A model generated the notes under the pieces. The model ran no database searches, was not told the DNA's origin, and saw nothing but the letters and a program-made list of their open reading frames with translations. A stretch of 64,000 bases of DNA, taken from positions 80,308 through 144,307 of the IMG/VR virus record IMGVR_UViG_3300031999_001882; one strand, written 5' to 3'. The position numbers and the translations under genes were made by a program. Origin of the DNA: a virus. Below, piece by piece: positions 34,338 through 44,572 of this stretch (position 1 is the first letter of the stretch; each line of letters starts with the position of its first letter).

Positions 34338-35732
34338 TCATAAATGTCCGAGTTCAGTATCATGGCTCTGCTGTCGCTCTCTATAGAACAGCTTTCCAAG
34401 ACCTTCTTCTGTAAGGGCCATGATTTTGTTTTCATCCGACTTAAAAGTATCGTCAAAAACAATGCTTCCGTCGGCGATCACAAAAACTAAAAGACCAGCC
34501 TTTGTTCCTATGTCGGCAGATAGCGTATTGTCAACGATATCGACGATCACCGACATAATGGCGTTTGCCGAGAAGAATTGTTCGATATCTTCTCCCGGCA
34601 CTTGGACTTCGTTCTCTATTTTCTCAGCCAATTCTCTGCCATGATATTTGAAGCTCGATATTCGTAACGAAAAATTACGCAGAACTGAATTCTTCTGACG
34701 GATGTATTCGAGAATCTTGGAGACATTCTCGGTCATCGCCTTGTCCACATCCACTTCGTCGCGCTCTGCTTCAAAATACTCAGAAGGCGTGACCTGCTTG
34801 CGCTCGTCCTCAAACGGTTGCTTCTTCACATCTGTCTCGGCATCCATCAGCTTCTCAGAGAGGCCCGTCTCCATCGCTCTCTGCTGGGAATCGCCCGCAG
34901 GTTGCTCAGTCGGGGTGGCTTCGGTCGGCGTAAGCGCCACGCGAATCCACTCCGATTCCTTGGACGAGATATGACCCATTTCTTCCGCGCCCTTGAGCAT
35001 CGTGTCGATCTCGCGGTTGTCGCGTGCGTGCCGATATAAGTGCGTGTAGATGGCCGAAGCCCGCTCGCCCAGCTCTGCGGCCTGCAACAGAATGCTGGGG
35101 TTGTTCGAGTCCAGCGTGCTCAGCGCTTCGCCATCGTCCTTAAAGTCCTTCATCTGGTCTTTGGTGAGCGGTGCGTCAAAGAGCATTGCTTCCTTCACAT
35201 GATCCTTGAGTCCTTTGATCGCGTGATCGGAAGTCAGATACATCTCGACGACATCTCGCTGAGTATCGCCCTTCTGACCAAAAAGAGCGAAGCCCCAATT
35301 AAACGGATTTATGAAAAAATAATCGTACTTTTCTTTGCCCTTGGCTTCGCCCCATCCCATCGAGATTCCGGGGATGGTCGGAGGCGTGCTCAAGAACTTC
35401 GCCGGGTTCAGGAGATCGTAGGGGTGGATGCCCGTGAGATGCTTAAAAGCCCGCACGATCTCATCTCGCTGATAGCCGAGAGAAATCAGGTAGCCTTCCA
35501 TGAACTTGTAAGCAAAGCGGCCCTCATTGATGAGACGCTTTAAGTTTCTCTCAAGCTCAATGCGCTCCGGGCGCGTGTTGGTCCCGGCGTAATAGACATC
35601 AGCGTATTGATGGCTGATATTCCAGTCACGGGCGGAGGCGGTTCGTTTGGTCTTTTCCAATGCGTTAAGAACGGGGTCGAAGTCTCCCCCTTCAAAGTCG
35701 GTCACTTCATTTTCCAGCCAATTTTTAGACAT
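34338..35732 (-). CDS. Large protein of unknown function, likely virion-associated
   Basis: 464 residues after AGGAGGG. Early KTKRTASARDW matches the KR-[ST]-A linker seen in the 2444-residue protein next door. Residues about 60-260 are an alpha/beta domain (LGYQRDEIVRAFKHLTGIHP, YFFINPFNWGFALFG). A disordered acidic linker follows (270-320), then a C-terminal alpha/beta domain (IMSVIVDIVDNTLSADIG, LLVFVIADGSIVFDDTF). No catalytic signature was recognised. Confidence 0.6.
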   Translation of the reverse strand: MSKNWLENEVTDFEGGDFDPVLNALEKTKRTASARDWNISHQYADVYYAGTNTRPERIELERNLKRLINEGRFAYKFMEGYLISLGYQRDEIVRAFKHLTGIHPYDLLNPAKFLSTPPTIPGISMGWGEAKGKEKYDYFFINPFNWGFALFGQKGDTQRDVVEMYLTSDHAIKGLKDHVKEAMLFDAPLTKDQMKDFKDDGEALSTLDSNNPSILLQAAELGERASAIYTHLYRHARDNREIDTMLKGAEEMGHISSKESEWIRVALTPTEATPTEQPAGDSQQRAMETGLSEKLMDAETDVKKQPFEDERKQVTPSEYFEAERDEVDVDKAMTENVSKILEYIRQKNSVLRNFSLRISSFKYHGRELAEKIENEVQVPGEDIEQFFSANAIMSVIVDIVDNTLSADIGTKAGLLVFVIADGSIVFDDTFKSDENKIMALTEEGLGKLFYRERQQSHDTELGHL

Positions 35733-35804
35733 TAACCTGCCCTCCTAAAATATATGCTATTTTTATGCGCTTTACAACTGGTGGTGTTCTTTTTTAACAC
35801 ACCC

Positions 35805-36032
35805 CTACCCGTTGCGTTGCCCGTTACTGCTTGCCACGGCTCTTAACGCCTTCAAAGTATCTTCATCCAGACGTGATCCTAAGCTGAAATCCAACCTCTC
35901 TGGCCGGGCTTGCGCCGGGCGCTCTTGTCTTACAAACGCCTGCGGCTGACGACGAACGACCTTCTGCATCGGCCTTACGGCCTGAGTCTTTCGATCTAAG
36001 AGTTCTACAGCCCGGTCGAGACTTCCCATCAT
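35805..36032 (-). CDS. Small arginine/glutamine-rich protein
   Basis: 75 residues. A helical N-terminus (SLDRAVELLDRKTQAVRPMQ), a basic QR-rich middle, and LDEDTLKALRAVASS at the end. It overlaps the giant gene's stop by ATGA. The 72-bp gap after it is AT-rich. Nucleic-acid or virion packing protein possible; unknown. Confidence 0.5.
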   Translation of the reverse strand: MMGSLDRAVELLDRKTQAVRPMQKVVRRQPQAFVRQERPAQARPERLDFSLGSRLDEDTLKALRAVASSNGQRNG

Positions 36033-39000
36033 TTCGTTGGTTCGAGTTCTTTCTCAGCGATAGTAAATTGCGATCCAGTACGCTGGCCGTAAGAATCCAG
36101 CGTAATCACTTCATAGCTTTTGTCCGCAGAGATCGCAGAAGCCACACGCTTGATGATCTCGGCTTTGTCACCGGACACCAACCAGACGTGAGAGCCTTCC
36201 GCGAAGCGATACCCGGCGTTCTTGAAGAAGTCGGCTGTCGATTGAAGCTTCATAGAGAGCTTTTTGCGGCGAAGCTTCTTGGATTCTTTGTCCAGCTCCC
36301 ACGCGCTTCCTACAAGGTCCGAGGACTTGAACTGATCGAAGTAGCGGGCCGCACGCTGGGCGGCTTGCGCTGGCGGCAGATCGGACTTGGTAGCGATCTG
36401 ATCCAAGAGCGCAGTAACGGCGGCTTTGACATCGCCGCCTCTCAGGTAAGCTTCTTCGCCAGCCTTCCAGACCTTTGAAATGTCCATCATATTGATCTGG
36501 TAGCCATACACCGCATCTTGAATGAGGTGCGCCATCTCATCCTTTTGCTTGCGCGTAATCTTGCCGGGAACTGCCGCCTGTTTCTCCACAGATGTGTCGC
36601 CGCCGATAATCCCGTTCTCAACAAACTCGTCCTTCAATTCAGGGAACCGCTCGGCGAGCTGTTCAAAATAAGCCCCCCATTCAGCGAGTTCGCCGTAGCT
36701 GAGGTTCTGCTGACTCACCCAATTCTGCCAGCCTATCGCATAATCTCTGGCTTCTTGGGCAGTCTTGAGGACAGCATAGGGAGCCTTCTTGAGTTCTTTG
36801 GCCGCCGTGACTTCGGCAGTCGCAGGAGTGGCTTCGGCTTCCTTGGCCTTCTCCTCTTTGCGCTTGGCCCGGTCCTCCTGCTGTTCCTTGAGCCGCTTCT
36901 CCATCTTCTCAAGCGCGTCCACGGTTGACGCGATCTCTGAGGGGTCGGCTTTGTCCACATCCAAATCCTTGAGCTTGCGCCGGAGCGACTTCACCTGATC
37001 CGACAATCCTGATTCGACTTCCATGCTGGCCTCCTTTAACTCGAACGGTTCTTCTCCTGCATAGGTGAAGATGGTTTTGCCAGTCTCCGCCAAGTCCTCT
37101 AAAGGAGAACGCAACTCATACTGCGGATACCACCAAAACTTTGGCTTGCTTCCGAAATCAATCTCTCCGTTGTCATCCAAGCTTCCATCGGAGATGATGA
37201 GCGAATCAGTCAAAGCGCCGATCTGCTCTGGCCGAACTAACATATAGCCGTTGCCAAACATCGGCTCAAGATAATCCAGCAAACGCGAATCGCTCTGATC
37301 CTCAACATCCTGTCGGATTTCCTCTAAATCATCACCCGTTGCGGTGATCTCAAGATTCTTATTTGGCAGAACCTTCCAGCTTATACCGCCGCGAGCCTTC
37401 TTCTCCATTGACCCAAACGCACTCCCGGTCATAATACCCAGCGCCGCCTGCACGCCTCCGGCATCTGCCCCGGCCCCGATAAGCGCCTGCGAGATGATGT
37501 GAAGCATCACCTTGCCTTGGCTCTTATACTGGTCCAAGACCCCCATGTAATCGCCGTAGTGCCCCTTGGTGGTGGCGGGCTTGCTCTCGATGTGCTTGAC
37601 CATCTCGATGATGTCCGGGTCTTTCGACAGCATATCAATGGCCTGCTTAATCTTCTGCTCTCTGGACACTTCCGGCCCGCCGAAGCGATCTAAGCTGGCC
37701 GCCATCTCCATCGGCTCCTCCGGTTGTGCTTTGGCCTTGCCGATTTCCTCCGCATTGGCATCTTGCGCCTGCTGGATCGCGGCCTTGATTCCGGCCTCGT
37801 CGCCCTCAGTCGCATCACTCAAATAGCGGCGAATCTGGGTCTGAATCTTGGAGGTGGTCACCGAATACTTCTGCGTGTTGAAGAAGGTTTCTCCGGTGTT
37901 GCTTCGGAACACGATGGGGGTCGCATAGTTCACCAGCGCCCAGCCACCCGGATACTTCTGGATGGTCAAGTGCTCTGTGCCCCAGCGATCCCGCTTGTCT
38001 TTGGGGAACGAATCGTGCGCGAACATCTCAATAACCTGCTCGTTGGAGGCGGCCTCAACCTTCATTGCGGCGGTCGGCTTGCCCGGCCACTCATCGCCTT
38101 CGGACATCGCCACGCAGTTCGCGTGCGCGAAAGAAGTCGGCATCACTTCCCCCGGCTCAGATTTGGAATCCACGATCATATCCCCGGCCTCGATTGCGTT
38201 GCCGCATATCGGGCACGTCTCTCCGATCTCTCCTTCTTCGGCAGATCGCGCCTCTAGCTTGGAATAACACTCGTTACACAACGCTTCGTTAGGGTCATCG
38301 CCTTCGCCCCAGCCTTCCGGCATCTCCACGGGCTTCCCGCATTGAGGACACGACACGCGCTGAGCGGCCTTCTGCTTGCGCCAGCTCTTGAACTCCTCGC
38401 TGTTGCGAACTTCGTCGCTTTCCTTCTTCTCCGGCGACTCGCGCCACTTCTTGTCCTCGTCTTGGAGCCGCTTCACGTCCTTCTGATTCTTGGGATTGTG
38501 TTCCAGAGGAGGCCAGCCAGAAGCGTCAACCTTGGTCGGCATATTGTCCGGGTCACAGCCGCATTCGTTGACGATATCATTCATCTTGCCGCAGGTCGGG
38601 CACTTGTGAATCCCGGCTTTGCGGTCATGCTTCTCGGCCAGCTCCTTCTCGAAATCCGCCAGCTCCTTACAATCCTTGCACCAGCGCGAGCCTTTCTCGG
38701 CATCGGCCTTGTGACAGAGCGTGCACTTCTGGGCGGAGGTCACCACTTGAAGGCCGCCGTGGTCATCCAAGAACCAGATGGTCGGATAGAAATTGCCCTG
38801 ATCCACCGCTTTGACGGCGGCAATCAGCTCGTCCCACTCCGGCGACTCGGCGAGCTTCTTACCGCTCTGATAAGCGGCGTACATCCCGCCAAGCTGTCCT
38901 TCGGTCTGGATCACGATATCGTCCTCGGCAGGCTCCTGCATCTCCTCCGAGTCAAACTCCTCCACCTCGGCTTCGGCTGTGCGCTTGCTGGCTTTCTTCT

Positions 39001-42000
39001 CTGATTTCTTTTGTTGCAGGATGGCTTCTGCTTCCTTGATTCGCTTGGCAACATACGCCTGCGTGCCCTTATCGGTCACATCGTTCATGCGACTCATCCA
39101 GTTATCAATGAGCGCTTCCAGCTCGGCTACTGATTTATCCTTGAGATCGCTGGCTGTGCGCTTGCTGGCGATGGTGTCTTTCCAATAAACCCAAGCGACC
39201 GTCACCTTGTCATTCTCCACTTCGTCGATCTTGACGGCATAACCCGCCGAAGCATAAGCGCCCTTCACGCCGTTAAAGCCCAGCTTCGCCAGATCACCAT
39301 TGGGTTCCACAACCTCGAACTCGCCCAGATCAAAGATGTTCCCGTCATACCGGAAGAAGTCGCCCTCTCCGTTCTCGACGTAATCCAGCTCCTTCTTCTC
39401 CTCGTCAGTCAGTTGAGAATAATCCATGAGCGGAACAGTCTGCTCGTTCTTAACCACCAATCCAGTCGGCCCCGCTTGGTCATCGGCCTTCTTTTCAAGG
39501 GGTGGTTTCCGGTGCTTAACCGGGATATAGTGATGTTCGTCATCCAAGCATTTGTCGCATTGTCCACGTCGTTCGCGTGTCTCGTTGTCGTGATTTTTGA
39601 GCGGGTGTCTGCATACGGCACATGGCGGGGCATCAACATTCTCTTTGAGCGGAGCATCAGCCTTGCGTCTGGCGGCCTGCGTCGGCGGCTTGCCCTGTAG
39701 CTCGGCAATGCCTGTGCTGATCCCTTCGCCCACGCCACGGTCGTACTCCTCCCACAGCTCATCAGCATTCTCGGCCTTGTTAAAGGCGCTGGCAAGAAAC
39801 TCGAAGGGCGTATATTGCCGACCATTCTGCTCGGCCTCAAACGCTTCGTCGGCGATCTTTTCCACGTCGAGATTGCCTTGGGCATCTTTATAGCCTTGGA
39901 ATTCGCCCTTGTTCGTGATGATGATGTTGAATCCCTCGTCATAGCCCATGCGGTACGCTTCATCCGGCATGATCGGTTCTTCTGCGCCCCGGCGACCCAG
40001 CGCCGAATAGAGACGCACCTTGGCTTCTTTGGAGAGCGGCTTGAGCGAGGACTGCTTGGTGGGTGGAATGTCGCCTTCTTCCAGATGCTCGATCTCGCCG
40101 CTCTCGGTGAACGCCAGATCATTGGCCTCCGCATCCTCTTTGATGTATTCGTCGGACTGCTGGTACTCAAGCTCGGCATAGCCGTCCTTCTCAAGCTGAC
40201 TACACAACTCCTGACGAACCTCGTCGATATACTGGATGAACTCGACGTACAGCTTCTCAAATTCCTCCGTGGACATCCCGGCTTCTGCGGCCAGATCATC
40301 CATGCTTCCGGGGGTATTGTCCTCCACCTTGACGGTGTATTTGTGGGAGTAATGATGGTCGATGCTCTTGAGGTCGATGTAAAGCGACTCATAGAACTTG
40401 GCGAAGATATTGAACCGCTCGTTCGGGTGCGCTTGCAGGAACTTCGCCACGTCCATGTGCGCGGTAAAGCTCACGCCGGAACCCTGCGTCGAGCTGAGAT
40501 CGTAATTCACCTTCGGGTTCACAAACCCGTGCTCTTGCAAATCGCTCTCGGCATTCTCTTTCCAGAAATCAACGTCCGCCATTTCGTAATACTTATAGCG
40601 CACCTTGTCCTTGGCCTTCTCATCCAGATCATCGAAGGTAAAGAGATCGACCTTCCGGTAGAAGGTGTGCTTGGGCTTGCGCGGCTCGTCGGCAAATCGC
40701 TTCATAAAGCTCTCCTTGGCGGCGAGGCGCGAAGCCTCTTTGCTGATATTCTTGGCATAGGCCATCGCTTCTTCGCGTGAATCAAATGTCTTGTTGCCAG
40801 CGCCGGACTTATCCCGCTCGCCGCCGTGCTGAATGCCATCCACCAGCACCATGAACTTTCCGCCCAAAGCTTCCTTGATCGAAACATTCTCAGGCATCGA
40901 CGACTTCCTTGTGCGCCGCCCGACGCGCTGTTCCGTCGGATTCACATAGACATTGTTATCCTGATCCTTGAAGAAGTCAGCGCCAAAAGAATCGAACTGG
41001 CCGCCGTTACGTTCATAGGGATCGAGAAACACCAGCTTGAAGTCCGTCGCCAAATCGCTGGCCGACATATAAAGGAACTCTGTGTTCGGCTCCTCGTCCT
41101 CTTTAAGCGGCTCGCCCGTCAGCGCTTGGTAATCCTCTTTGCTCCAATCGTTCGCATAGACCCGGAGAACCATCTCTGCCGTCTCGACTTCTCCACCCGG
41201 CGGGACCAGCATATAGACTCGATGGCCGCTCTGCATATCGGTGTCGGTCAAAAGAGTCCAGCCCGTGCGAATCTCTCCGATGTTCTCTACCGCATTCCAG
41301 TCCACCTGAGTCTTGAGCGCTTCGCCATCGCCTTGAGTCAGCTCGGCGGGCAATGTCTTGAGCATTGCCACGGCTTCCGCGCCACTACCTTCCGCATATT
41401 CGGTCAGGGTAGCCGAGTAATTCACCTCGGTCCGCGCCCAATCCAAGAGGAATGCCAACTGCTCATCAGTCAGCGCGGCGGCTTTGCGGCTCACCTTCTT
41501 AGCTTCAAACTCTTTGCGGTGTTCTTTCTCCTGCGAGATGGCGTGGTCCAGCACTTCCTTGAGCGCTGGGCTGGCATCTTCCTTCTGCCCGCGATACTCG
41601 TCGATAGCGGCCTGCTCCTGCTCCACATCGCGCTTGACGATCTCAGCATCCCGGTCGGCTTTGCGCTTGGACGCGAAGGGCATCTTCATCTGCGCGGGGT
41701 TCTCTGGCGGTGTCAGCTCTTGTTTGATCGCTTGGTGAACGCCGGAGTCCTCGGCATACTTCAACAGGTCTTTGGCATCCATAAAAGCTTCACCGTTGTT
41801 TTCAAAGGACGACTCCACAGCTTCCCATAAGAGTTGAAGCACGCGCTCGGAAGGCTCATACGCTTCGAGTGCTTCCTGCTTCTCCGCCGGAAGCTCCTTC
41901 GCCAAATCTTCCTTGACCCATTTCAGGGCTTCATCCTTACCCCATACGTCAAACGATTCCCGGTATTCCTGCTGTTCTGCATTCGTAAGAGCTTCCTCAT

Positions 42001-43363
42001 CAAGCACCGGATAATCGGCCATGTCGCGCTCAATGCCTTCGGCAATCGCTACCTTGTCGGCGGCATCTTTATGGACCAGCAAGAATTCAACCCAGCCCAC
42101 CGCCCAATGACCTGACTTTGCCACGACCACGCCATTGCCTTCGCCGCCCAAAGCTTTGAGCGCCGCATCGAAATTGGTTTTCTCAAGCGCTTCGGAGTCC
42201 CGGTTCTGCGTGAGCACGACATAATAATCGGAGTAGTCGTCGCCCATATAATTCTCGGCAGGCTTCCACAGTTCGAGCGCCTTGCGCTTTAAGCTGGCCG
42301 TGTCATAACGACCCTTGATGGGCGGCGCGGTCTTTTTGCCTGTGCCTTTGCAATAGGGGCACGTCTCCAAAGGCCCGGCTCCGGTGCGTGACTTCCCATA
42401 ACCAGCGCAATACTCACACTCTGCTCCGTCTGCCGCCTTCGCTGTCATGCCGCCCTCCAAATAGACGTTGCCATCGTCGCCAACAATAGCATCGCAGTTC
42501 CCGAAGGCTCTGGCAATGTCGCTCAGCTTCTCACCCACATCGCCCAGCCCGCGATCCCAGAAGCCCGCGCCATGCCCACAGCGCGTCAGCCAGAAGTCAT
42601 GGCCCGCCTGCTCATCGTCAATCTCATTTAAGAGATCGCCTGCTTGCTGGCGAAACGCCGCGCAATCGGCCTTGGCCTTCTCGATGCTCTCCGGGGCAAT
42701 ATCCTCGATCCCGAAGTTCTGATCCAGAGGTTCGCCGCCCGTCTCCGGGTCAGAGTTGTCGTTCGACGACCATAGCGCCGCTTCGAGATAGGCCGACACA
42801 AAGGGATCAAGCCCTGCGGCTTGCCGAGATGTCTTGGCCTGCTCATCGACCAGCCGCTTGTTGTGCTCGCCCTGCATATGCTCGAACGACTCCTCAGATT
42901 CATTTAAGGGTTCGCCCTTGGCTCGCTTGGCTTTGATCTTGGCTTCCATCTCCTCCTGCCACGCTACAGTCCCGAACTGAGCCGCCGACTTGGTTGCGGG
43001 CTTAACCTTGGCCCAGCACGCATCACACAGCGCCCCAAAATTCTGTTCGTTGAACATCCGCTCTCTGGCAGGCTGGCCGTCGTTCTTGCATTGGCGAGCC
43101 GCATCCCGGTTCCCGAAGTCCCGCTCTAAGATGCCCGTCTCGCAGGAGTCGCACAGCCCAGCCGCCGCGCCATAGGTATTGATGATGGTGTCCTTGCCAC
43201 ACTTCTTACACTTGCCTTGGGCGGCAGAGCGCTTGGAAGCCGCGCACGCGCAGGTTCCCCCGCAGGCGCACGTCTCCGACTCTTGACGAATTTTTGAAGG
43301 AGCTTTTTTGTCTTTTGGCTCCACGATATCTGTCCAATGATTTTTCAATACCGCTTTATCCAT
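36029..43363 (-). CDS. Giant 2444-residue multi-zinc-ribbon protein
   Basis: 2444 residues, by far the largest gene. It reads as beads on a string. Cysteine clusters lie at 32-40/52-55/71-74, C92/C113/C116, C316-C319 with C335-C338 (DnaJ-type CxxCxGxG), 1248-1272, 1547-1565, 1588-1603, 1672-1699 and 1717-1750. They alternate with compact alpha/beta domains and charged linkers. The linker pentapeptide SKR-[STK]-A occurs four times (residues 43-47, 565-569, 1400-1404, 1459-1463), with related RKAA and RKAD sites between. This suggests either proteolytic processing sites or a repeated module-joining sequence. The C-terminal domain (ending EKELEPTK) is alpha/beta. Likely a virion-internal or inner-body protein; enzymatic function unknown. 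Confidence 0.7.
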   Translation of the reverse strand: MDKAVLKNHWTDIVEPKDKKAPSKIRQESETCACGGTCACAASKRSAAQGKCKKCGKDTIINTYGAAAGLCDSCETGILERDFGNRDAARQCKNDGQPARERMFNEQNFGALCDACWAKVKPATKSAAQFGTVAWQEEMEAKIKAKRAKGEPLNESEESFEHMQGEHNKRLVDEQAKTSRQAAGLDPFVSAYLEAALWSSNDNSDPETGGEPLDQNFGIEDIAPESIEKAKADCAAFRQQAGDLLNEIDDEQAGHDFWLTRCGHGAGFWDRGLGDVGEKLSDIARAFGNCDAIVGDDGNVYLEGGMTAKAADGAECEYCAGYGKSRTGAGPLETCPYCKGTGKKTAPPIKGRYDTASLKRKALELWKPAENYMGDDYSDYYVVLTQNRDSEALEKTNFDAALKALGGEGNGVVVAKSGHWAVGWVEFLLVHKDAADKVAIAEGIERDMADYPVLDEEALTNAEQQEYRESFDVWGKDEALKWVKEDLAKELPAEKQEALEAYEPSERVLQLLWEAVESSFENNGEAFMDAKDLLKYAEDSGVHQAIKQELTPPENPAQMKMPFASKRKADRDAEIVKRDVEQEQAAIDEYRGQKEDASPALKEVLDHAISQEKEHRKEFEAKKVSRKAAALTDEQLAFLLDWARTEVNYSATLTEYAEGSGAEAVAMLKTLPAELTQGDGEALKTQVDWNAVENIGEIRTGWTLLTDTDMQSGHRVYMLVPPGGEVETAEMVLRVYANDWSKEDYQALTGEPLKEDEEPNTEFLYMSASDLATDFKLVFLDPYERNGGQFDSFGADFFKDQDNNVYVNPTEQRVGRRTRKSSMPENVSIKEALGGKFMVLVDGIQHGGERDKSGAGNKTFDSREEAMAYAKNISKEASRLAAKESFMKRFADEPRKPKHTFYRKVDLFTFDDLDEKAKDKVRYKYYEMADVDFWKENAESDLQEHGFVNPKVNYDLSSTQGSGVSFTAHMDVAKFLQAHPNERFNIFAKFYESLYIDLKSIDHHYSHKYTVKVEDNTPGSMDDLAAEAGMSTEEFEKLYVEFIQYIDEVRQELCSQLEKDGYAELEYQQSDEYIKEDAEANDLAFTESGEIEHLEEGDIPPTKQSSLKPLSKEAKVRLYSALGRRGAEEPIMPDEAYRMGYDEGFNIIITNKGEFQGYKDAQGNLDVEKIADEAFEAEQNGRQYTPFEFLASAFNKAENADELWEEYDRGVGEGISTGIAELQGKPPTQAARRKADAPLKENVDAPPCAVCRHPLKNHDNETRERRGQCDKCLDDEHHYIPVKHRKPPLEKKADDQAGPTGLVVKNEQTVPLMDYSQLTDEEKKELDYVENGEGDFFRYDGNIFDLGEFEVVEPNGDLAKLGFNGVKGAYASAGYAVKIDEVENDKVTVAWVYWKDTIASKRTASDLKDKSVAELEALIDNWMSRMNDVTDKGTQAYVAKRIKEAEAILQQKKSEKKASKRTAEAEVEEFDSEEMQEPAEDDIVIQTEGQLGGMYAAYQSGKKLAESPEWDELIAAVKAVDQGNFYPTIWFLDDHGGLQVVTSAQKCTLCHKADAEKGSRWCKDCKELADFEKELAEKHDRKAGIHKCPTCGKMNDIVNECGCDPDNMPTKVDASGWPPLEHNPKNQKDVKRLQDEDKKWRESPEKKESDEVRNSEEFKSWRKQKAAQRVSCPQCGKPVEMPEGWGEGDDPNEALCNECYSKLEARSAEEGEIGETCPICGNAIEAGDMIVDSKSEPGEVMPTSFAHANCVAMSEGDEWPGKPTAAMKVEAASNEQVIEMFAHDSFPKDKRDRWGTEHLTIQKYPGGWALVNYATPIVFRSNTGETFFNTQKYSVTTSKIQTQIRRYLSDATEGDEAGIKAAIQQAQDANAEEIGKAKAQPEEPMEMAASLDRFGGPEVSREQKIKQAIDMLSKDPDIIEMVKHIESKPATTKGHYGDYMGVLDQYKSQGKVMLHIISQALIGAGADAGGVQAALGIMTGSAFGSMEKKARGGISWKVLPNKNLEITATGDDLEEIRQDVEDQSDSRLLDYLEPMFGNGYMLVRPEQIGALTDSLIISDGSLDDNGEIDFGSKPKFWWYPQYELRSPLEDLAETGKTIFTYAGEEPFELKEASMEVESGLSDQVKSLRRKLKDLDVDKADPSEIASTVDALEKMEKRLKEQQEDRAKRKEEKAKEAEATPATAEVTAAKELKKAPYAVLKTAQEARDYAIGWQNWVSQQNLSYGELAEWGAYFEQLAERFPELKDEFVENGIIGGDTSVEKQAAVPGKITRKQKDEMAHLIQDAVYGYQINMMDISKVWKAGEEAYLRGGDVKAAVTALLDQIATKSDLPPAQAAQRAARYFDQFKSSDLVGSAWELDKESKKLRRKKLSMKLQSTADFFKNAGYRFAEGSHVWLVSGDKAEIIKRVASAISADKSYEVITLDSYGQRTGSQFTIAEKELEPTK

Positions 43364-43838
43364 TGCAATTACTCCTTGATTTCAAATTCGCCAAAGCGCT
43401 TTGATATGCCTTACTCGCCCTATGTTCGTCAGCGAACATCCCAAGATGATGACACTTGCCATCAAATTTAATTGCGGCCTTCCATCGTCTATTATGCTTA
43501 TCCCATGAAATGCCAACGAATTTTGACGAGAGCTTCCCTTCCTTTTTTCTTTTCTGATTGGATACGTTTTCTCTATTCGTGACGATCTGTAGATTCTCTC
43601 GCTGATTGTTCAAGCCATTGCCATCCTTGTGATCGGTAACAAACCCTCGTTGCGGAACACCTGCGACACAATGGTGCATCAGTCGCCTTCGCCGCAAGCC
43701 ATCTCCAAGAATTTCATTTCTGGACGCATAAAAAACATTGTGAGTGCGACAAGCACTCCACTTAAATTGATTAAGCTCGTTAAATATATCGTCATCGACA
43801 AAAGCTACCCTGCCTTGAGATAATTTAATCTTCTTCAT
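43356..43838 (-). CDS. HNH-AP2 homing endonuclease
   Basis: 160 residues. FVDDDIFNELNQFKWSA is the usual opening of this family. VTDHKDGNGLNNQRENLQIV is the HNH core, and FVGISWDKHNRRWKAAIKFD with HLGMFADEHRASKAY is a complete AP2 DNA-binding domain. It is free-standing, between two small paralogs and the giant gene, overlapping the latter's start by eight bases. Confidence 0.92.
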   Translation of the reverse strand: MKKIKLSQGRVAFVDDDIFNELNQFKWSACRTHNVFYASRNEILGDGLRRRRLMHHCVAGVPQRGFVTDHKDGNGLNNQRENLQIVTNRENVSNQKRKKEGKLSSKFVGISWDKHNRRWKAAIKFDGKCHHLGMFADEHRASKAYQSALANLKSRSNCNG

Positions 43839-43853
43839 TGCCGACCTTCTCCT

Positions 43854-44228
43854 TCAAAATTTCTTCATAGACTCGTAAAGAGACACCCGCGCAATGATCC
43901 TCTCAATAGCAAGCTCAGCGTTCTTTTCGTTGATACCCATAAATTCTTCGTGCGACACGCCATGATCCCATGCCGTGTCAATGCAGATGGTTTCCTTCCC
44001 TTCTCGGCAATCAAACAGGAGCGTAATCATCACCCGCCACCGCATGAAGATAAAGCGGGCGAAGCGATCATGGAAAATCTGGTGTTGATGCCAGCCCTTG
44101 AGCTGGTGCGAAATTTTCTCAGCGATGGCCTTGCATGGCGCGAGACTCTGATCGCTACAGACACAGCCCTCGTTACAACACTTCCCGTCACAATGTTTTT
44201 CGTCCACCGTTTCCTTATGCAAATTCAA
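43854..44228 (-). CDS. Small Cys-rich protein, paralog of the next gene
   Basis: 124 residues. An N-terminal cysteine cluster (KHCDGKCCNEGCVCSDQ) is followed by a domain ending AELAIERIIARVSLYESMKKF. That end, and the W-x2-G spacing before it, align with the following upstream protein (AEKAIKSAIARATVIEELSLF). The two are probably duplicates, one of which gained the cysteine-rich head. Function unknown. Confidence 0.6.
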   Translation of the reverse strand: MNLHKETVDEKHCDGKCCNEGCVCSDQSLAPCKAIAEKISHQLKGWHQHQIFHDRFARFIFMRWRVMITLLFDCREGKETICIDTAWDHGVSHEEFMGINEKNAELAIERIIARVSLYESMKKF

Positions 44229-44245
44229 ACTCCTTATTTTTTTTC

Positions 44246-44572
44246 CTAAAAAAGTGAAAGTTCCTCGATGACAGTCGCTCGCGCAATAGCACTTTTAATC
44301 GCTTTTTCAGCGCCGACAGACGTAAATCCTCGGTAAGAGTCACGGCAGAAACCCGAAGGCCAGTCAGCGTGCACCTCGAAACCTTCTTCCCCTTCTCGGA
44401 CTGAAAGATAGACGGAGATAGAAGAAGCTTTTTTGGCGAACCTAATTTTTCTGATAGCAACGTCGATTTCAACAGTTTCCTCTTTCCACGTCGGCAATTC
44501 TTTTTTCAGGGCCACCAACATCACCGCCGTTGAATGGTCCAGCTTCCTGATCGCGCCTGTATTGTCGGGCAT
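44246..44572 (-). CDS. Small protein, paralog of the preceding gene
   Basis: 108 residues: an N-terminal helix (HSTAVMLVALKKELPTWK), beta strands (AIRKIRFAKKASSISVYLSV, FEVHADWPSGF), and a final helix AEKAIKSAIARATVIEE shared with its neighbour. It lacks the cysteine cluster. Single-stranded DNA-binding or virion role cannot be told from sequence. Confidence 0.6.
   Translation of the reverse strand: MPDNTGAIRKLDHSTAVMLVALKKELPTWKEETVEIDVAIRKIRFAKKASSISVYLSVREGEEGFEVHADWPSGFCRDSYRGFTSVGAEKAIKSAIARATVIEELSLF

Noticed and set aside
35743-35777. TTGTAA-17-TATATT promoter-like pair before the 464-residue gene
   Set aside because: Spacing is ideal, but the predicted transcript would start inside the ribosome-binding site, so it is probably chance in an AT-rich gap.
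37724-40780. Several plus-strand frames of 100-320 codons opposite the giant protein
   Set aside because: They mirror a long minus-strand coding region, share no signatures and have no start context; expected shadows of biased codon use.
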